A stretch of DNA of 64,000 bases from Gammaproteobacteria bacterium UBA2679. Lineage in GTDB: Bacteria > Pseudomonadota > Gammaproteobacteria > Pseudomonadales > Oleiphilaceae. A program made the translations under genes and the position numbers. The notes beneath the pieces were generated by a model that was not told the DNA's origin, did not search any database, and saw only the letters and a list, made by a program, of their open reading frames with translations. This document shows positions 46,528 to 56,059 of the stretch, piece after piece (positions within the stretch are counted from its first letter, which is position 1; every line of letters begins with the position of its first letter). The stretch lies in the NCBI GenBank assembly GCA_002354735.1, contig DEMD01000007.1, positions 517,418 through 581,417 on the forward strand, in the 5' to 3' direction.

Positions 46528-46607
46528 GCGGCAGATCTCCTGAAAATTTGAAGGCGCGTATTTTCAACTATTCAGAGGGCGGCGGCAAATCTGATCGACG
46601 TAACAAA

Positions 46608-46631
46608 CAATATCAATTTTCTTTGATATTG
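46608..46631. promoter_or_regulatory. Perfect 9-bp inverted repeat, candidate SahR operator
   Basis: CAATATCAA (46608-46616) and TTGATATTG (46623-46631) are perfect inverted arms separated by 6 bp. The site lies 65 bp before the sahR ATG and 81 bp before the tktA ATG. An ArsR-family regulator next door and the AT-rich palindrome strongly suggest autoregulation of sahR-metK-ahcY-metF. A second, weaker dyad, ATATTttcAATAT at 46671-46683, lies closer to sahR. Confidence 0.7.
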
Positions 46632-46696
46632 TTCTTGAACCCTCCGCGAGCGCCTGTTAACCTCCATCGAATATTTTCAATATAGTTTGCCAAGCG

Positions 46697-47773
46697 ATGT
46701 CCCTACCCTCTCCACATCAAACAGAACAGCCGTCCGGCAGCGCACTCGGCCTCGCCGAAAGCGCGCAGCTGTTCAAGGCCTGTGGGGATGAGATCCGCCT
46801 TCAGGTATTGCGACTGTTACAGCAGGACACCTTTGGTGTGCTCGAACTCAGCGCCCTGCTCGGCATCAAGCAGTCGGCCATGAGCCACCACCTGAAGGTG
46901 CTGAGCACCGCTGGTCTGGTGGAATCCCAGCGCGAAGGCAACACCATTTTCTATCGCCGCCCGCTGCTCGTGCCATCAGACGCAGGTGTCGAAGAGTCGG
47001 TGCTCGGTCGCGTGTTCGATCTCGTGGATGAACTGAGCATTAGCGACGAGGTGAGGCACAATCTGATCCAGATTCGCACCCAACGCGCCGAACAGAGCCA
47101 GGCCTTCTTCGCCAGGCACGCCGATGACATGCAGCTACTGCAGGAGCGTGTAGCGGAATATGGCCTCTACGCCGAGCCTGTTCTGCGACTGATCGATCAG
47201 CTCAGGGATACGGACTGGCAGCACGCCATAGAAGTCGGCCCCGGTGAAGGCCATTTTCTGGTGGAGCTCGCGCAGCGTTTCGAGCAGGTCACCGCGGTGG
47301 ACAACTCGGCCGCCATGCTGGAAAAAGCCCGACAGCACTGTGAACAGGCTGCTGCCGCGGCAATCGATTTCAGGCATCTGGATACTACAGAAGCCAAGGC
47401 CTCAGGTCTCGAAGCCGACCTGATCGTCATGAACATGGTGCTGCACCATGTCGCCTCGCCGCAGTGTGTGATCGAAGACTGCAGCGCCATGCTCAAGCCC
47501 GGCGGCTGCCTGATCGTCTGCGATCTCAATCACCATGATCAGCGCTGGACCCGGGACGCCTGTGGCGATCTCTGGCTCGGCTTCGAAGCAGCCGAACTGC
47601 GCAAGTGGGCAGAAGCCAGCGGGCTCGAAGTCGGCGAATGCCTTTATATAGGTGTCCGCAACGGTTTCCAGGTTCAGGTACACGAATTCAGACGGCCGGC
47701 CCTTGCAGGGACAAACCGTCTTTCAATGCAGAACCATAATTCTGCGCCCTACACCGTCGTCAGCTCGTCTTAA
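46697..47773 (+). CDS. sahR: ArsR-family regulator with methyltransferase domain, SahR-type
   Basis: A 358-residue regulator. Residues about 20-95 form an ArsR winged helix: [18 protein letters not shown], recognition helix [20 protein letters not shown], and the wing REGNTIFYR. No ArsR-type metal-binding cysteine pair is seen. From about residue 170 a class I methyltransferase fold follows: [16 protein letters not shown] (177-192) and a later [11 protein letters not shown]. This is the layout of SahR, which senses S-adenosylhomocysteine and controls the methionine cycle in Proteobacteria. It is directly upstream of metK, ahcY and metF, as expected. The C-terminal domain probably binds the ligand rather than acting as an enzyme. 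Confidence 0.88.
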   Translation: MSLPSPHQTEQPSGSALGLAESAQLFKACGDEIRLQVLRLLQQDTFGVLELSALLGIKQSAMSHHLKVLSTAGLVESQREGNTIFYRRPLLVPSDAGVEESVLGRVFDLVDELSISDEVRHNLIQIRTQRAEQSQAFFARHADDMQLLQERVAEYGLYAEPVLRLIDQLRDTDWQHAIEVGPGEGHFLVELAQRFEQVTAVDNSAAMLEKARQHCEQAAAAAIDFRHLDTTEAKASGLEADLIVMNMVLHHVASPQCVIEDCSAMLKPGGCLIVCDLNHHDQRWTRDACGDLWLGFEAAELRKWAEASGLEVGECLYIGVRNGFQVQVHEFRRPALAGTNRLSMQNHNSAPYTVVSSS

Positions 47774-47820
47774 GTGATGACTCAGCCAATGCAATGCACG
47801 CAGGTACAAGGAACCAGTCA

Positions 47821-48975
47821 ATGAGCGAATACTCTATCTTTACGTCCGAATCAGTCTCCGAAGGCCATCCGGATAAAATGGCCGACCAGATTTCGGACGC
47901 CGTTCTCGACGCGATCCTCAAAGATGATCCGCACGCCCGTGTTGCCGTCGAAACGATGGTCAAGACCGGCATGGCCATCATTGCTGGTGAAGTCAGAACC
48001 AACACCTACGTCGAACTCGAAGATATCGTACGTAACGTCATCCTCGACATCGGCTACAACAGCTCAGACGTTGGCTTCGACGGCGCGTCTTGCGCGGTTC
48101 TGAACGCGATAGGCAAGCAGTCCAGCGACATCGCCATGGGCGTTGACGAAGCGGATGCGAAAGAACTCGGCGCTGGTGACCAGGGCCTCATGTTCGGCTA
48201 CGCTACTGACGAAACCGACGTACTCATGCCTGCGCCGATCTTCTACGCGCACCGCATGGTCGAGCGTCAGGCAGAACTGCGCAAGAACGGCGAACTGAGC
48301 TGGCTGCGTCCGGATGCGAAGAGCCAGATTACCCTTCGCTACGAAAACGGCAAGCCAGTCGCTGTCGATGCGGTTGTACTGTCTACCCAGCACAGTCCTG
48401 AAGTGAGCCAGGCCAGCATCCGTGAAGCCGTCATGGAGCTGATCGTGAAGAAGGTCATTCCTGCCGAGTGGCTGCACAAGGACACCCTGTACCACATCAA
48501 CCCGACTGGCCAGTTCATTATCGGTGGCCCTGTTGGTGACTGTGGTCTGACTGGTCGCAAGATCATCGTAGATACCTACGGCGGTATGGCCCGTCACGGT
48601 GGTGGTGCGTTTTCAGGTAAAGATCCATCAAAAGTCGACCGTAGCGCCGCTTATGCCGGTCGTTATGTCGCCAAGAACATTGTCGCTTCTGGTCTGGCGG
48701 CTCGTTGTGAAATTCAGGTGTCTTACGCCATCGGAGTTGTCGAGCCGACGTCTATCTCGGTCAACACCTTCGGCACTGGCATCGTGCCGGACGACCGTAT
48801 CGCCGAGCTGGTTCGCAAGCACTTCGACCTGCGCCCTGCCGGGCTGATCAAGATGCTGGATCTGAAGCGTCCGATCTATCGTCCGACTGCCGCCTATGGT
48901 CACTTCGGCCGCACCGGCGACAACTTCACCTGGGAAAAGACTGATAAAGCCGAAGCTCTGAAAGCAGACGCGTAA
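47821..48975 (+). CDS. metK: S-adenosylmethionine synthetase
   Basis: A 384-residue enzyme that makes S-adenosylmethionine from methionine and ATP. It has [21 protein letters not shown] near the start (shown to residue 21 of that block), [12 protein letters not shown], the P-loop-like [19 protein letters not shown] and the GHFGR end. I use the ATG at 47821, preceded by AAGGAAC; the frame reaches 47794. It lies 47 bp downstream of sahR and 47 bp upstream of ahcY. Confidence 0.97.
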   Translation: MSEYSIFTSESVSEGHPDKMADQISDAVLDAILKDDPHARVAVETMVKTGMAIIAGEVRTNTYVELEDIVRNVILDIGYNSSDVGFDGASCAVLNAIGKQSSDIAMGVDEADAKELGAGDQGLMFGYATDETDVLMPAPIFYAHRMVERQAELRKNGELSWLRPDAKSQITLRYENGKPVAVDAVVLSTQHSPEVSQASIREAVMELIVKKVIPAEWLHKDTLYHINPTGQFIIGGPVGDCGLTGRKIIVDTYGGMARHGGGAFSGKDPSKVDRSAAYAGRYVAKNIVASGLAARCEIQVSYAIGVVEPTSISVNTFGTGIVPDDRIAELVRKHFDLRPAGLIKMLDLKRPIYRPTAAYGHFGRTGDNFTWEKTDKAEALKADA

Positions 48976-49022
48976 GTACTCGCGACGAGCCACGAATTCA
49001 TCGAATCATTGAGGTAAGTAAT

Positions 49023-50423
49023 ATGGGACAGGTTGAGCCAATCACGACCCCCACAGATTTTTCAGATTATAAAGTCGCCGACATCAAGCTGTCGGGCTAC
49101 GGCCGCAAGGAAATCAACATTGCGGAAAGTGAAATGCCAGCGCTGATCAAACTGCGTGAGCGCTATCGTTCAGAACAGCCGCTCAAGGGTGCAAAGATCC
49201 TCGGCTGCATTCACATGACGATTCAGACGGCTGTACTGATCGAAACCCTGACTGCTCTGGGTGCCGAAGTACGTTGGTCGTCATGCAACATCTTCTCTAC
49301 CCAGGACCACGCTGCCGCTGCGATTGCTGCTGCTGGCATCCCGGTATTTGCCTGGAAGGGCGAGACTGAAGAAGAGTACGAGTGGTGCCTGCGTCAAACC
49401 GTTCTCAAGGACGGCCAGCCATGGGATGCCAACATGATCCTGGACGACGGCGGCGACCTCACAGAGCTGCTGCACAACGAATACCCTGAGATGCTGAATA
49501 GCGTTCACGGTATCTCTGAAGAGACGACTACTGGTGTACACCGTCTGCTCGAGCGTCTGCTGAAAGGCACGCTGCGGGTTCCGGCCATCAACGTCAACGA
49601 CTCGGTGACCAAGAGCAAGAACGACAATAAATACGGCTGCAGACACTCGCTGAGTGATGCCATCAAGCGCGGCACCGACCACCTGCTGTCTGGCAAGAAG
49701 GCACTGGTTATCGGTTACGGCGACGTGGGCAAGGGTTCAGCCGCTTCACTGCGTCAGGAAGGCATGATCGTGAAGATCACAGAGGTCGATCCGATCTGCG
49801 CGATGCAGGCCTGTATGGACGGCTACGAAGTCGTGTCTGCCTACAAGAATGGCGAGACGACCGGCAAGGTAGAAGACGTCAATCGTGAGCTGCTGCAGAA
49901 CACCGACCTGCTGGTGACCACCACTGGTAACGTCAACGTGTGTGACTCAGCCATCCTGAAGACGCTAAAGAAAGGCGCCGTCGTTTGTAACATCGGTCAC
50001 TTCGACAACGAGATCGATACGCCGTTCATGCGCAAGACCTGGGAATGGGATGAGGTGAAGCCACAGGTTCACCTGGTCTACCGTGACCGCGCGAATGACG
50101 ACTATCTCATCCTGCTGTCTGAGGGCCGTCTGGTGAACCTGGGTAATGCAACTGGTCACCCCTCACGCATCATGGATGGCAGCTTTGCCAACCAGGTACT
50201 GGCGCAGATGCACCTATACGCAGAGCGCTTCGGTGATCTTCCGGAAGAAGAGAAGAAGGGCAAGCTCTACGTCAAGGTGCTGCCGAAGAAGCTCGACGAG
50301 GAAGTGGCTGCAGCGATGGTTCAGGGCTTCGGTGGCGTGCTCACCAAGCTGACCCAGCAGCAGGCAGACTATATTGGCGTGAAGGTTGAAGGACCATTCA
50401 AGCCACAAGACTACAAATATTGA
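49023..50423 (+). CDS. ahcY: Adenosylhomocysteinase
   Basis: A 466-residue NAD-dependent enzyme that splits S-adenosylhomocysteine into adenosine and homocysteine. Blocks include [35 protein letters not shown], the NAD motif [28 protein letters not shown] and the C-terminal [10 protein letters not shown] with the conserved Lys and Tyr that complete the partner active site. It removes the ligand that SahR is thought to sense, which gives the operon a feedback loop. Use of AhcY means the genome probably does not depend on the Pfs/LuxS route. Confidence 0.97.
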   Translation: MGQVEPITTPTDFSDYKVADIKLSGYGRKEINIAESEMPALIKLRERYRSEQPLKGAKILGCIHMTIQTAVLIETLTALGAEVRWSSCNIFSTQDHAAAAIAAAGIPVFAWKGETEEEYEWCLRQTVLKDGQPWDANMILDDGGDLTELLHNEYPEMLNSVHGISEETTTGVHRLLERLLKGTLRVPAINVNDSVTKSKNDNKYGCRHSLSDAIKRGTDHLLSGKKALVIGYGDVGKGSAASLRQEGMIVKITEVDPICAMQACMDGYEVVSAYKNGETTGKVEDVNRELLQNTDLLVTTTGNVNVCDSAILKTLKKGAVVCNIGHFDNEIDTPFMRKTWEWDEVKPQVHLVYRDRANDDYLILLSEGRLVNLGNATGHPSRIMDGSFANQVLAQMHLYAERFGDLPEEEKKGKLYVKVLPKKLDEEVAAAMVQGFGGVLTKLTQQQADYIGVKVEGPFKPQDYKY

Positions 50424-50461
50424 TCGCGTAAAGCCGATCTAAACAGAGAAGGATCCTGGTG

Positions 50462-51325
50462 ATGCAGTCGCAACAGAAGTTCAAGCCACGTTACAGCTTC
50501 GAGTTCTTTCCTCCGAAGACGGACGAAGGCTGGAAGAAGTTGCAGAAAGAGCGCGATGAGCTTGCCAAGCGCAAGCCCGACTTTTTCTCGGTGACCTACG
50601 GCGCTGGTGGCTCTACGCGTGAGCGTACCATCGACACCGTGCTTCAGCTGCACCGCCAGGGTATTTCCACCGCCCCTCACCTGTCGTGCATTGGCTCGAC
50701 GAAAGAAGCGATGGATGATCTTCTCACCCTGTACAAGAATGAAGGCATTCAGCGTATCGTCGCCCTGCGCGGCGATCTGCCTTCTGGTATGGGCTCCTCC
50801 GGAGCCTTCCGCTATGCCAGCGATCTGGTTCGCCATATCCGCGAGCACAGCGGCCAGCATTTTTTGATCGAAGTCGCGGCCTACCCTGAGTTTCACCCTC
50901 AGGGCCCGTCAGCCAGCAAGGACTTCGATTTCTTCAAGCAGAAAGTGGAGTGCGGCGCCAATAGCGCTATCACCCAGTATTTCTATAATATCGACGCCTA
51001 TTTCAGTTTCATCGACGAGTGCGAGAAGCAAGGCATCGATATCCCGGTGGTCCCCGGCATCATGCCGATCACCAACTATTCCAAGCTCGCGCGCTTCAGC
51101 GACATGTGCGGTGCGGAGATTCCACGGTGGATTCGCTGGAAGCTTGAGGGCTATGGCGATGACAGTGAGAGCATCGTGAAGTTTGGCGAAGAGGTCGTGA
51201 GCAAGCTGTGCGAGCGGCTGATTCAGGCTGGTGCGCCTGGGCTGCATTTCTATACCCTGAACCAGGCGGCGCCTAGTTTGGCGATTTGGGATAATCTGGG
51301 GTTGAAGTCGCCGATTGAGTTTTAG
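50462..51325 (+). CDS. metF: 5,10-Methylenetetrahydrofolate reductase
   Basis: A 287-residue flavoprotein that makes 5-methyltetrahydrofolate for methionine synthesis. It has SFEFFPPKTDEGWKKL at the start, FFSVTYGAGGSTRERT, ALRGDLP, GA..AITQYFYN with the catalytic region, and the C-terminal LHFYTLNQA. I chose the ATG at 50462; a GTG 3 bp upstream is an alternative. GAAGGAT is the likely ribosome binding site. Last gene of the sahR operon, 38 bp after ahcY. Confidence 0.96.
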   Translation: MQSQQKFKPRYSFEFFPPKTDEGWKKLQKERDELAKRKPDFFSVTYGAGGSTRERTIDTVLQLHRQGISTAPHLSCIGSTKEAMDDLLTLYKNEGIQRIVALRGDLPSGMGSSGAFRYASDLVRHIREHSGQHFLIEVAAYPEFHPQGPSASKDFDFFKQKVECGANSAITQYFYNIDAYFSFIDECEKQGIDIPVVPGIMPITNYSKLARFSDMCGAEIPRWIRWKLEGYGDDSESIVKFGEEVVSKLCERLIQAGAPGLHFYTLNQAAPSLAIWDNLGLKSPIEF

Positions 51326-51387
51326 GTTGTTTTGAGGGGCTCGCTGGTTGCGGGCTCGCGCTCTGACAACGCCAGGGTGGAGCGATA

Positions 51388-52035
51388 ATGTTGGATCATT
51401 TTGCATGGGCGACTATTATCCTAGCGCTCACCCTGCTGACCGTAAGCCCTGGGGTGGATACCCTGCTCGTGTTGCGGAACGCGAGCAAGGGTGGGCATAT
51501 CGATGGCTGGCTCACCGCATTCGGCATCTGCATGGGCCTGTTCGTCCACGCATCAATTTCAGCCGCAGGCCTGTCGGCGATACTGCTCGGCTCGGCCACA
51601 CTCTTCGCTGCACTGAAGCTTGCTGGTGCAAGCTACCTGATCTGGCTGGGCATCCAGAGTCTGCGAGCTGCAAGGCGCAGTGAGTTCGATGTGCCTGATG
51701 CGCCGAGGACATCTCGAAGCGTGCCTGCATGGACATCGTTCAGGGAAGGACTGCTCTCGAACGTCCTTAATCCCAAGCCGATTATCTTTTACATGGCCTT
51801 CATGCCGCAGTTCATCGATCCCGAACACTCTGCCGGCCTGCAGTCGCTGTTTATTGCCGGCCTGCATTTCATGATAGCCATGATCTTCCTCGGCACACTC
51901 GCCAGCGCTATCGAGGTTGCCAAAAGCTGGCTTCAGCGGCCGCGAGTTCGCAGCACTATCGACGGCACCACAGGCGCTCTTTTGCTTGGCTTCGGTGCAG
52001 ATTTGCTGCTTACGTCTGCTGACGCGGACCAGTGA
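51388..52035 (+). CDS. LysE/RhtB family exporter
   Basis: A 215-residue inner-membrane protein with about six helices. The opening (LTLLTVSPGVDTLLVLRNASKGG) carries the RhtB/LysE motif PG.D...V.R...G.., and the middle has LKLAGASYLIWLGIQSLRAA with the usual Gly-Ala-Leu-Tyr-Leu pattern. The LLSNVLNPKPIIFYMAFMPQF block is also typical. Members export amino acids such as homoserine, threonine or leucine. Its position after the methionine genes hints at a related amino acid, but the substrate is not known. Its stop overlaps the acpH start. Confidence 0.9.
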   Translation: MLDHFAWATIILALTLLTVSPGVDTLLVLRNASKGGHIDGWLTAFGICMGLFVHASISAAGLSAILLGSATLFAALKLAGASYLIWLGIQSLRAARRSEFDVPDAPRTSRSVPAWTSFREGLLSNVLNPKPIIFYMAFMPQFIDPEHSAGLQSLFIAGLHFMIAMIFLGTLASAIEVAKSWLQRPRVRSTIDGTTGALLLGFGADLLLTSADADQ

Positions 52036-52604
52036 ATCATCTTGCCCACCTGTTTCTTGCGCCTGACGAGCCCGTTATCAGGATAGGCAGCGTTTGTGGC
52101 GACTTTCTGAAGGGTATATCGATACAGGACATGCCGCCTGCGATGCAGATCGGCATTCGCCATCATCTTGCAGTCGATGGCTACACCGATAGACATCCGG
52201 AGGTCCTGGCCAGCAAGCGCCTGTTTTCAATCGAGAGGCGCCGCTTTGCCGGCGTCGCACTCGACGTGCTCTACGATCATTACCTGTTGAAGAACTGGGC
52301 GCACTACAGCGCGCAGAGGTCGAATGGCTTCATCAGCCAGCGCTATGATGAGCTGGAGGCATTCGAACACCTGATGCCTCCAGCAATGCTCCCGGTAGCG
52401 AGGCAGATACGCAAGCATGACTGGTTCGGCCAGTACCGCGATCTCGACAACATTGGATACGCGCTCGACCGGATCTCACGGCGAATCCGCTTCCCCAATC
52501 GTTTCGATGGCATTATCACCGAAATCAAGCTGCATCATGTTGAGCTTGAACAACGGTTCCAACGGTTTTTCGGAGATCTGCAGCAAGCGGCCCAGGACTT
52601 CTGA
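52032..52604 (+). CDS. acpH: Acyl carrier protein phosphodiesterase AcpH
   Basis: A 190-residue protein of the DUF479/AcpH family, which removes the phosphopantetheine arm from acyl carrier protein. Blocks: MNHLAHLFLA, GSVCGDFLKG, IRHHLAVDGYTDRHP and VALDVLYDHYLLKNW, which supply the HD-like His and Asp residues. The GTG start at 52032 overlaps the lysE-type stop, indicating translational coupling. Confidence 0.88.
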   Translation: MNHLAHLFLAPDEPVIRIGSVCGDFLKGISIQDMPPAMQIGIRHHLAVDGYTDRHPEVLASKRLFSIERRRFAGVALDVLYDHYLLKNWAHYSAQRSNGFISQRYDELEAFEHLMPPAMLPVARQIRKHDWFGQYRDLDNIGYALDRISRRIRFPNRFDGIITEIKLHHVELEQRFQRFFGDLQQAAQDF

Positions 52605-52733
52605 AACCTTCGTTTTTGCACCAAGGAGTCTTCAGGAATCCGGCGCATCAACCTGGTTGCTATGGATATAGTCTGTTAGGCCATGCTGGCTACGCAAGCG
52701 TATCCGTGTCCTCGACATCTTTACTGGATCTTC

Positions 52734-53621
52734 ATGAGACTACCTTACATCGGCAGAAGCGCAGCAATCGTGCTGGCTCACTGCCTGGCTTTTTTGGCAA
52801 GCAGTTTGGCTAGCGCCGCCGACGTGCCTGCTGCAATAGAGACTGGATTGACCAGGCCCGAACGCAAACCCCTCTGGGAACTTGGTGTTGGAGGGGCAGC
52901 ACTGCACCAGACTTATTACACAGGCACCAAACAGACTCGAACCTTCGGAGTGCCGGTCCCCCTGGTAATCTATCGCGGGGAGATCTTCAGGTCCGACAAC
53001 GAGGGCATTCGGGCCGAGCTCATCGATGATGAGCGCTTCGAGCTGGACCTGAGCTTTGGCCTCAATTTTGGGATCGACAGCGAAGATGTCGATCTTCGCA
53101 AGGGTATGGACGACACCGACACGCTGTTCGAGATCGGTCCATCACTCAAGATTACGCTGGCGAAAACGGAGCTGAGTGAATGGCGCCTGAATTTGCCGCT
53201 ACGGGTCAATCTTGGCTTCAGCAGCGACGGCATCGATGAATCAGGCTTCACATTCGCACCCGATATCCGATATTCGAGGCGCTTATTCACCTGGTCGGAT
53301 CAGGCCTGGATCGGCACTGCGGCAGTTGGCGTACAGTTTGGCACACGCGACTTTCAGAACAACTACTATGGTGTTGAGTCCGAGTTTGCAAGCGATGAAC
53401 GACCCGCCTATGAGGCCGACAGCGGATTTTCAGGTTCTCGGCTGACTCTAACGCTGCGTTCCAAAACTGACAAGCGGCTTATCGGAATTTTCGGCCGTGT
53501 TGAGAATATCAGTGGTGCAAGCTTCGAGGACTCTCCGCTGGTCGAAACCAGAACCGGCTTCACTGTTGGCGTAGCCTTCAGCTGGTTCTTTCTGAGGTCA
53601 TCTGCGCTCGAACCGGGCTGA
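52734..53621 (+). CDS. MipA/OmpV family outer-membrane protein
   Basis: A 295-residue predicted beta-barrel. The signal peptide (residues 1 to about 30, ending LASSLASAAD) is followed by the family opening WELGVGGAALHQTYYTG, then repeated amphipathic strands and an aromatic C-terminus (VGVAFSWFFL). MipA links peptidoglycan synthases and hydrolases in E. coli; OmpV relatives are adhesins or porin-like. I start at the ATG at 52734; the frame extends to 52683. The gene ends 8 bp before the trace of a dead vapC on the other strand. Confidence 0.85.
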   Translation: MRLPYIGRSAAIVLAHCLAFLASSLASAADVPAAIETGLTRPERKPLWELGVGGAALHQTYYTGTKQTRTFGVPVPLVIYRGEIFRSDNEGIRAELIDDERFELDLSFGLNFGIDSEDVDLRKGMDDTDTLFEIGPSLKITLAKTELSEWRLNLPLRVNLGFSSDGIDESGFTFAPDIRYSRRLFTWSDQAWIGTAAVGVQFGTRDFQNNYYGVESEFASDERPAYEADSGFSGSRLTLTLRSKTDKRLIGIFGRVENISGASFEDSPLVETRTGFTVGVAFSWFFLRSSALEPG

Positions 53622-53629
53622 TAACCAGC

Positions 53630-53696
53630 AGATCAGTATGTAGGTTCGTGCTCCCGTGAACTAGTCGATTCAAACGCTGATATCCACCAGTATCAT
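53630..53696 (-). pseudogene. vapC toxin remnant with two nonsense codons
   Basis: Reading leftward from an ATG at 53696, the codons give MILVDISV, stop, ID, stop, FTGARTYIL. This matches the start of VapC PIN-domain toxins (MILVDTSVWIDYFRG type), with TGA in place of the Trp codon and TAG in place of the Tyr codon. The ATG overlaps the vapB stop as ATGA, the usual vapBC junction. Similarity ends near 53630, before the mipA stop. The toxin is therefore both stopped and truncated. Confidence 0.8.
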
Positions 53697-53887
53697 CGAT
53701 TACTCCGCATGTCATCCAGGTCGCCTTCCCACTTGATTTTGCCTCGCAACTTTCGGAGTCCCTGCTGCTTGCTCAGCTGGACTAGCAATTTCAGGCCTTG
53801 CTCAACGGCCTCTTCTTTGGTTGCGTAGCCGGTGGCCTTGAGGGCTTCGGCCATCAACTGATCGTCAATGACAACATTTATTCTCAT
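53693..53887 (-). CDS. vapB: VapB-family antitoxin, orphan
   Basis: A 64-residue antitoxin. The N-terminus MRINVVIDDQLMAEALKA is the ribbon-helix-helix type DNA-binding start of the DUF2191/VapB group, the middle is TKEEAVEQGLKLLV, and the end KLRGKIKWEGDLDDMR is the toxin-neutralising tail. I start at the ATG at 53887; the frame extends to 53929. The partner vapC is dead, so the intact antitoxin may persist by chance, repress another locus, or neutralise a VapC encoded elsewhere. Confidence 0.85.
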   Translation of the reverse strand: MRINVVIDDQLMAEALKATGYATKEEAVEQGLKLLVQLSKQQGLRKLRGKIKWEGDLDDMRSNR

Positions 53888-54055
53888 GCTGAACCTATGT
53901 GTAAGCTGCGCCTGGATCGCCGCTGTCAAAAACTTGCAGCTGGCGATCGAGCCTTTTTTGGCCCTACCACGAAGCCCCCAAAGTTAACCTCGAGGAAGTT
54001 CAAAGGTGACTGGCACTACAATCAGTTCACGCTGTGACGAGCTCACCAAAAGCCC

Positions 54056-55339
54056 TCACGGAAACGCAAGATCGCGCAGGAACAGCGCGATCTGCGGGAA
54101 CGCGATGATCAGACCCGCTGAGGCCACCAGCATAAAGATGAAGGGCGGCGTGCCTCGAATCACTTCCCAGTAGGGCCGCTTGAAGATGGCTATAGCGGTG
54201 AAGATATCGCAGCCGAAGGGCGGTGTTGCCGAGCCGATGGCCACCTGCAGGGTGATCAGTACGCCCACCAGCACCGGATCCAGACCGGTGGCCTGGATGG
54301 CTGGGGCAAAAATCGGCGTCAGCACCAGGATGACCACGATAGGATCGACAAACATGCAGGCAATGAAGAAGGCGATACAGATCGTCACCAGCACGCCGAC
54401 CGGGCCAGCGTCAGCGATGCCGACACTCTCGAGAACTGCCTGGGGGATCTGGGCAAAGGAAATGATCCAGGAGAAGCCATTGCCAACGGCCACCAGAATG
54501 AAAACGACTGCGGTAATCAGGCCGGTGGACTTGGCGATGCGGTAGATGTCCGGCATCTTCAGGGACTTGAAGATCACGAACTCCAGCAAGAGCGCGTAGA
54601 GCACACATACCGCAGCCGCCTCGGTTGGGCTGAAGATACCGCCATAGATCCCACCGACGATGATGACCGGAAAGAACAATGGCCAGATGGCCTGCCGCAC
54701 CGAGCGACCGCGCTCGCTCCAGGTGGCTTTCGCCTCAGTGGGCACGTTGTGCTTGTAGGCATAGAACAGGCTGTAGAGGGAGAACATCAACAGAATCATC
54801 AGGCCCGGGCCGATGCCTGCGATAAAGAGCTCGGCAATGGAGGTCTTGGAGATAATGCCGTAGATGATCATGCCGATGCTGGGGGGAATGAGAAAGGCGA
54901 TGTCGCTGGCGTTGATGATTAGCGCCAGGGTGAACGAGTCGGAATAGCCTGCCTTGAGCATCTTCGGTCGCAGCGGCGAACCCACGGCCACCACAGTGGC
55001 CTGGGTCGACCCGGAGACCGCGCCAAAAAGGGTGCAGGAGGTGGCTGTGCTGATCGCCAGGCCGCCTTTTACGTGGCCAATAAAAGACATGACCATGTTG
55101 ATCAGCCGGTCTGCGGACTGGCCGCGGGTCATGATGTCGGCGGCCAGAATGAACATGGGTACCGCGATCAGCGAAGCGGGTCGGAGGCCGCCCATCATCT
55201 GCTGGATAAAGGTTTCCATCTGACCGAGTCCGTTGAACATCATCACGAAGCCAACGATTGATGCGACTGTCAGGGGAATCATCATGGGAAAGCCCAGCAG
55301 AAGCAGGCCAATCATGATGAGCATCAGGGTCATTCCCAT
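54056..55339 (-). CDS. teaC: Ectoine TRAP transporter large permease, TeaC-like
   Basis: A 427-residue DctM-family permease with about twelve helices. Family blocks: AVPMFILAADIMTRGQSADRL, GGLAISTATSCTLFGAVSGSTQATVVAVG (split between helices), FLIPPSIGMIIYG, GIFSPTEAAAVCVLYALLLE and a C-terminal ATPPFGCDIFTA. It is the third gene of teaA-teaB-teaC, 49 bp after teaB. The ectoine assignment rests on the teaA receptor. Unlike Halomonas, I see no teaD-like UspA gene downstream; the next gene is vapB. Confidence 0.85.
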   Translation of the reverse strand: MGMTLMLIMIGLLLLGFPMMIPLTVASIVGFVMMFNGLGQMETFIQQMMGGLRPASLIAVPMFILAADIMTRGQSADRLINMVMSFIGHVKGGLAISTATSCTLFGAVSGSTQATVVAVGSPLRPKMLKAGYSDSFTLALIINASDIAFLIPPSIGMIIYGIISKTSIAELFIAGIGPGLMILLMFSLYSLFYAYKHNVPTEAKATWSERGRSVRQAIWPLFFPVIIVGGIYGGIFSPTEAAAVCVLYALLLEFVIFKSLKMPDIYRIAKSTGLITAVVFILVAVGNGFSWIISFAQIPQAVLESVGIADAGPVGVLVTICIAFFIACMFVDPIVVILVLTPIFAPAIQATGLDPVLVGVLITLQVAIGSATPPFGCDIFTAIAIFKRPYWEVIRGTPPFIFMLVASAGLIIAFPQIALFLRDLAFP

Positions 55340-55388
55340 CGATCTATCCTTTGTGTTTCCCTATCGCTGTACGTTCAGGTTTTAGACT

Positions 55389-55976
55389 TCAGACTTCGGA
55401 CTTGGTGTCGGCATAACCATCGACCACTCCGGTGGACAGATACACATCTTTCGAGATGAGGTTTTTGATACCGGTAAGGAAGTATTGTATCCCGGTGACC
55501 GCAAAACCGACCGGCGCCCAAACATAGATCGTCCAGATCGGGATCCCGAGCGCAGGCAGAATCCGGCCGCGCCCGTGAAGAGTTTCAATATAACCGTAGG
55601 CGTAGTAGCAAAGGAAAAACATCACCGCCGCGGTAACGAAGGCGATGATGATCATCAGAATCTTTCGTCCGATTGCAGGCAATACGTCATAAACTGCTGA
55701 CATGCGGATGTGACGGCCATGGCGCGCGGCATAGCCGATACCCGCAAAGGTCACGAGAATAATCAAGATGCGATTGATCTCACCAGAAAAGAACAGCCCT
55801 TCGCCGAACACGAATCGTGCGATGACGTTGATGCAGGTATTGAGCGCCATGAGCAGAACGCCAGCGGCCAGCACGACCGCCTCAATCTTGCTAATGGCTA
55901 CATCGATGAGACCCAAGATACCCGGCAACCCCGACTCAAACTCTTCGGTATCGTGGCTCGATGTGTTCTCACTCAT
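55389..55976 (-). CDS. teaB: Ectoine TRAP transporter small permease, TeaB-like
   Basis: A 195-residue DctQ-family membrane subunit with four helices (about residues 30-50, 65-82, 102-128 and 147-165). The conserved region is [33 protein letters not shown], shown here in part. Residues 1-22 and 175-195 are polar. It lies 83 bp downstream of teaA and 49 bp upstream of teaC. Confidence 0.83.
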   Translation of the reverse strand: MSENTSSHDTEEFESGLPGILGLIDVAISKIEAVVLAAGVLLMALNTCINVIARFVFGEGLFFSGEINRILIILVTFAGIGYAARHGRHIRMSAVYDVLPAIGRKILMIIIAFVTAAVMFFLCYYAYGYIETLHGRGRILPALGIPIWTIYVWAPVGFAVTGIQYFLTGIKNLISKDVYLSTGVVDGYADTKSEV

Positions 55977-56059
55977 GGGCTGCGCTCCAGTGAATGCTGC
56001 TAGCTTGCAAAGGCGCGCCGCGCCGGTCAGCGCGACCGGCCCATGGACGCCCCCAGATA

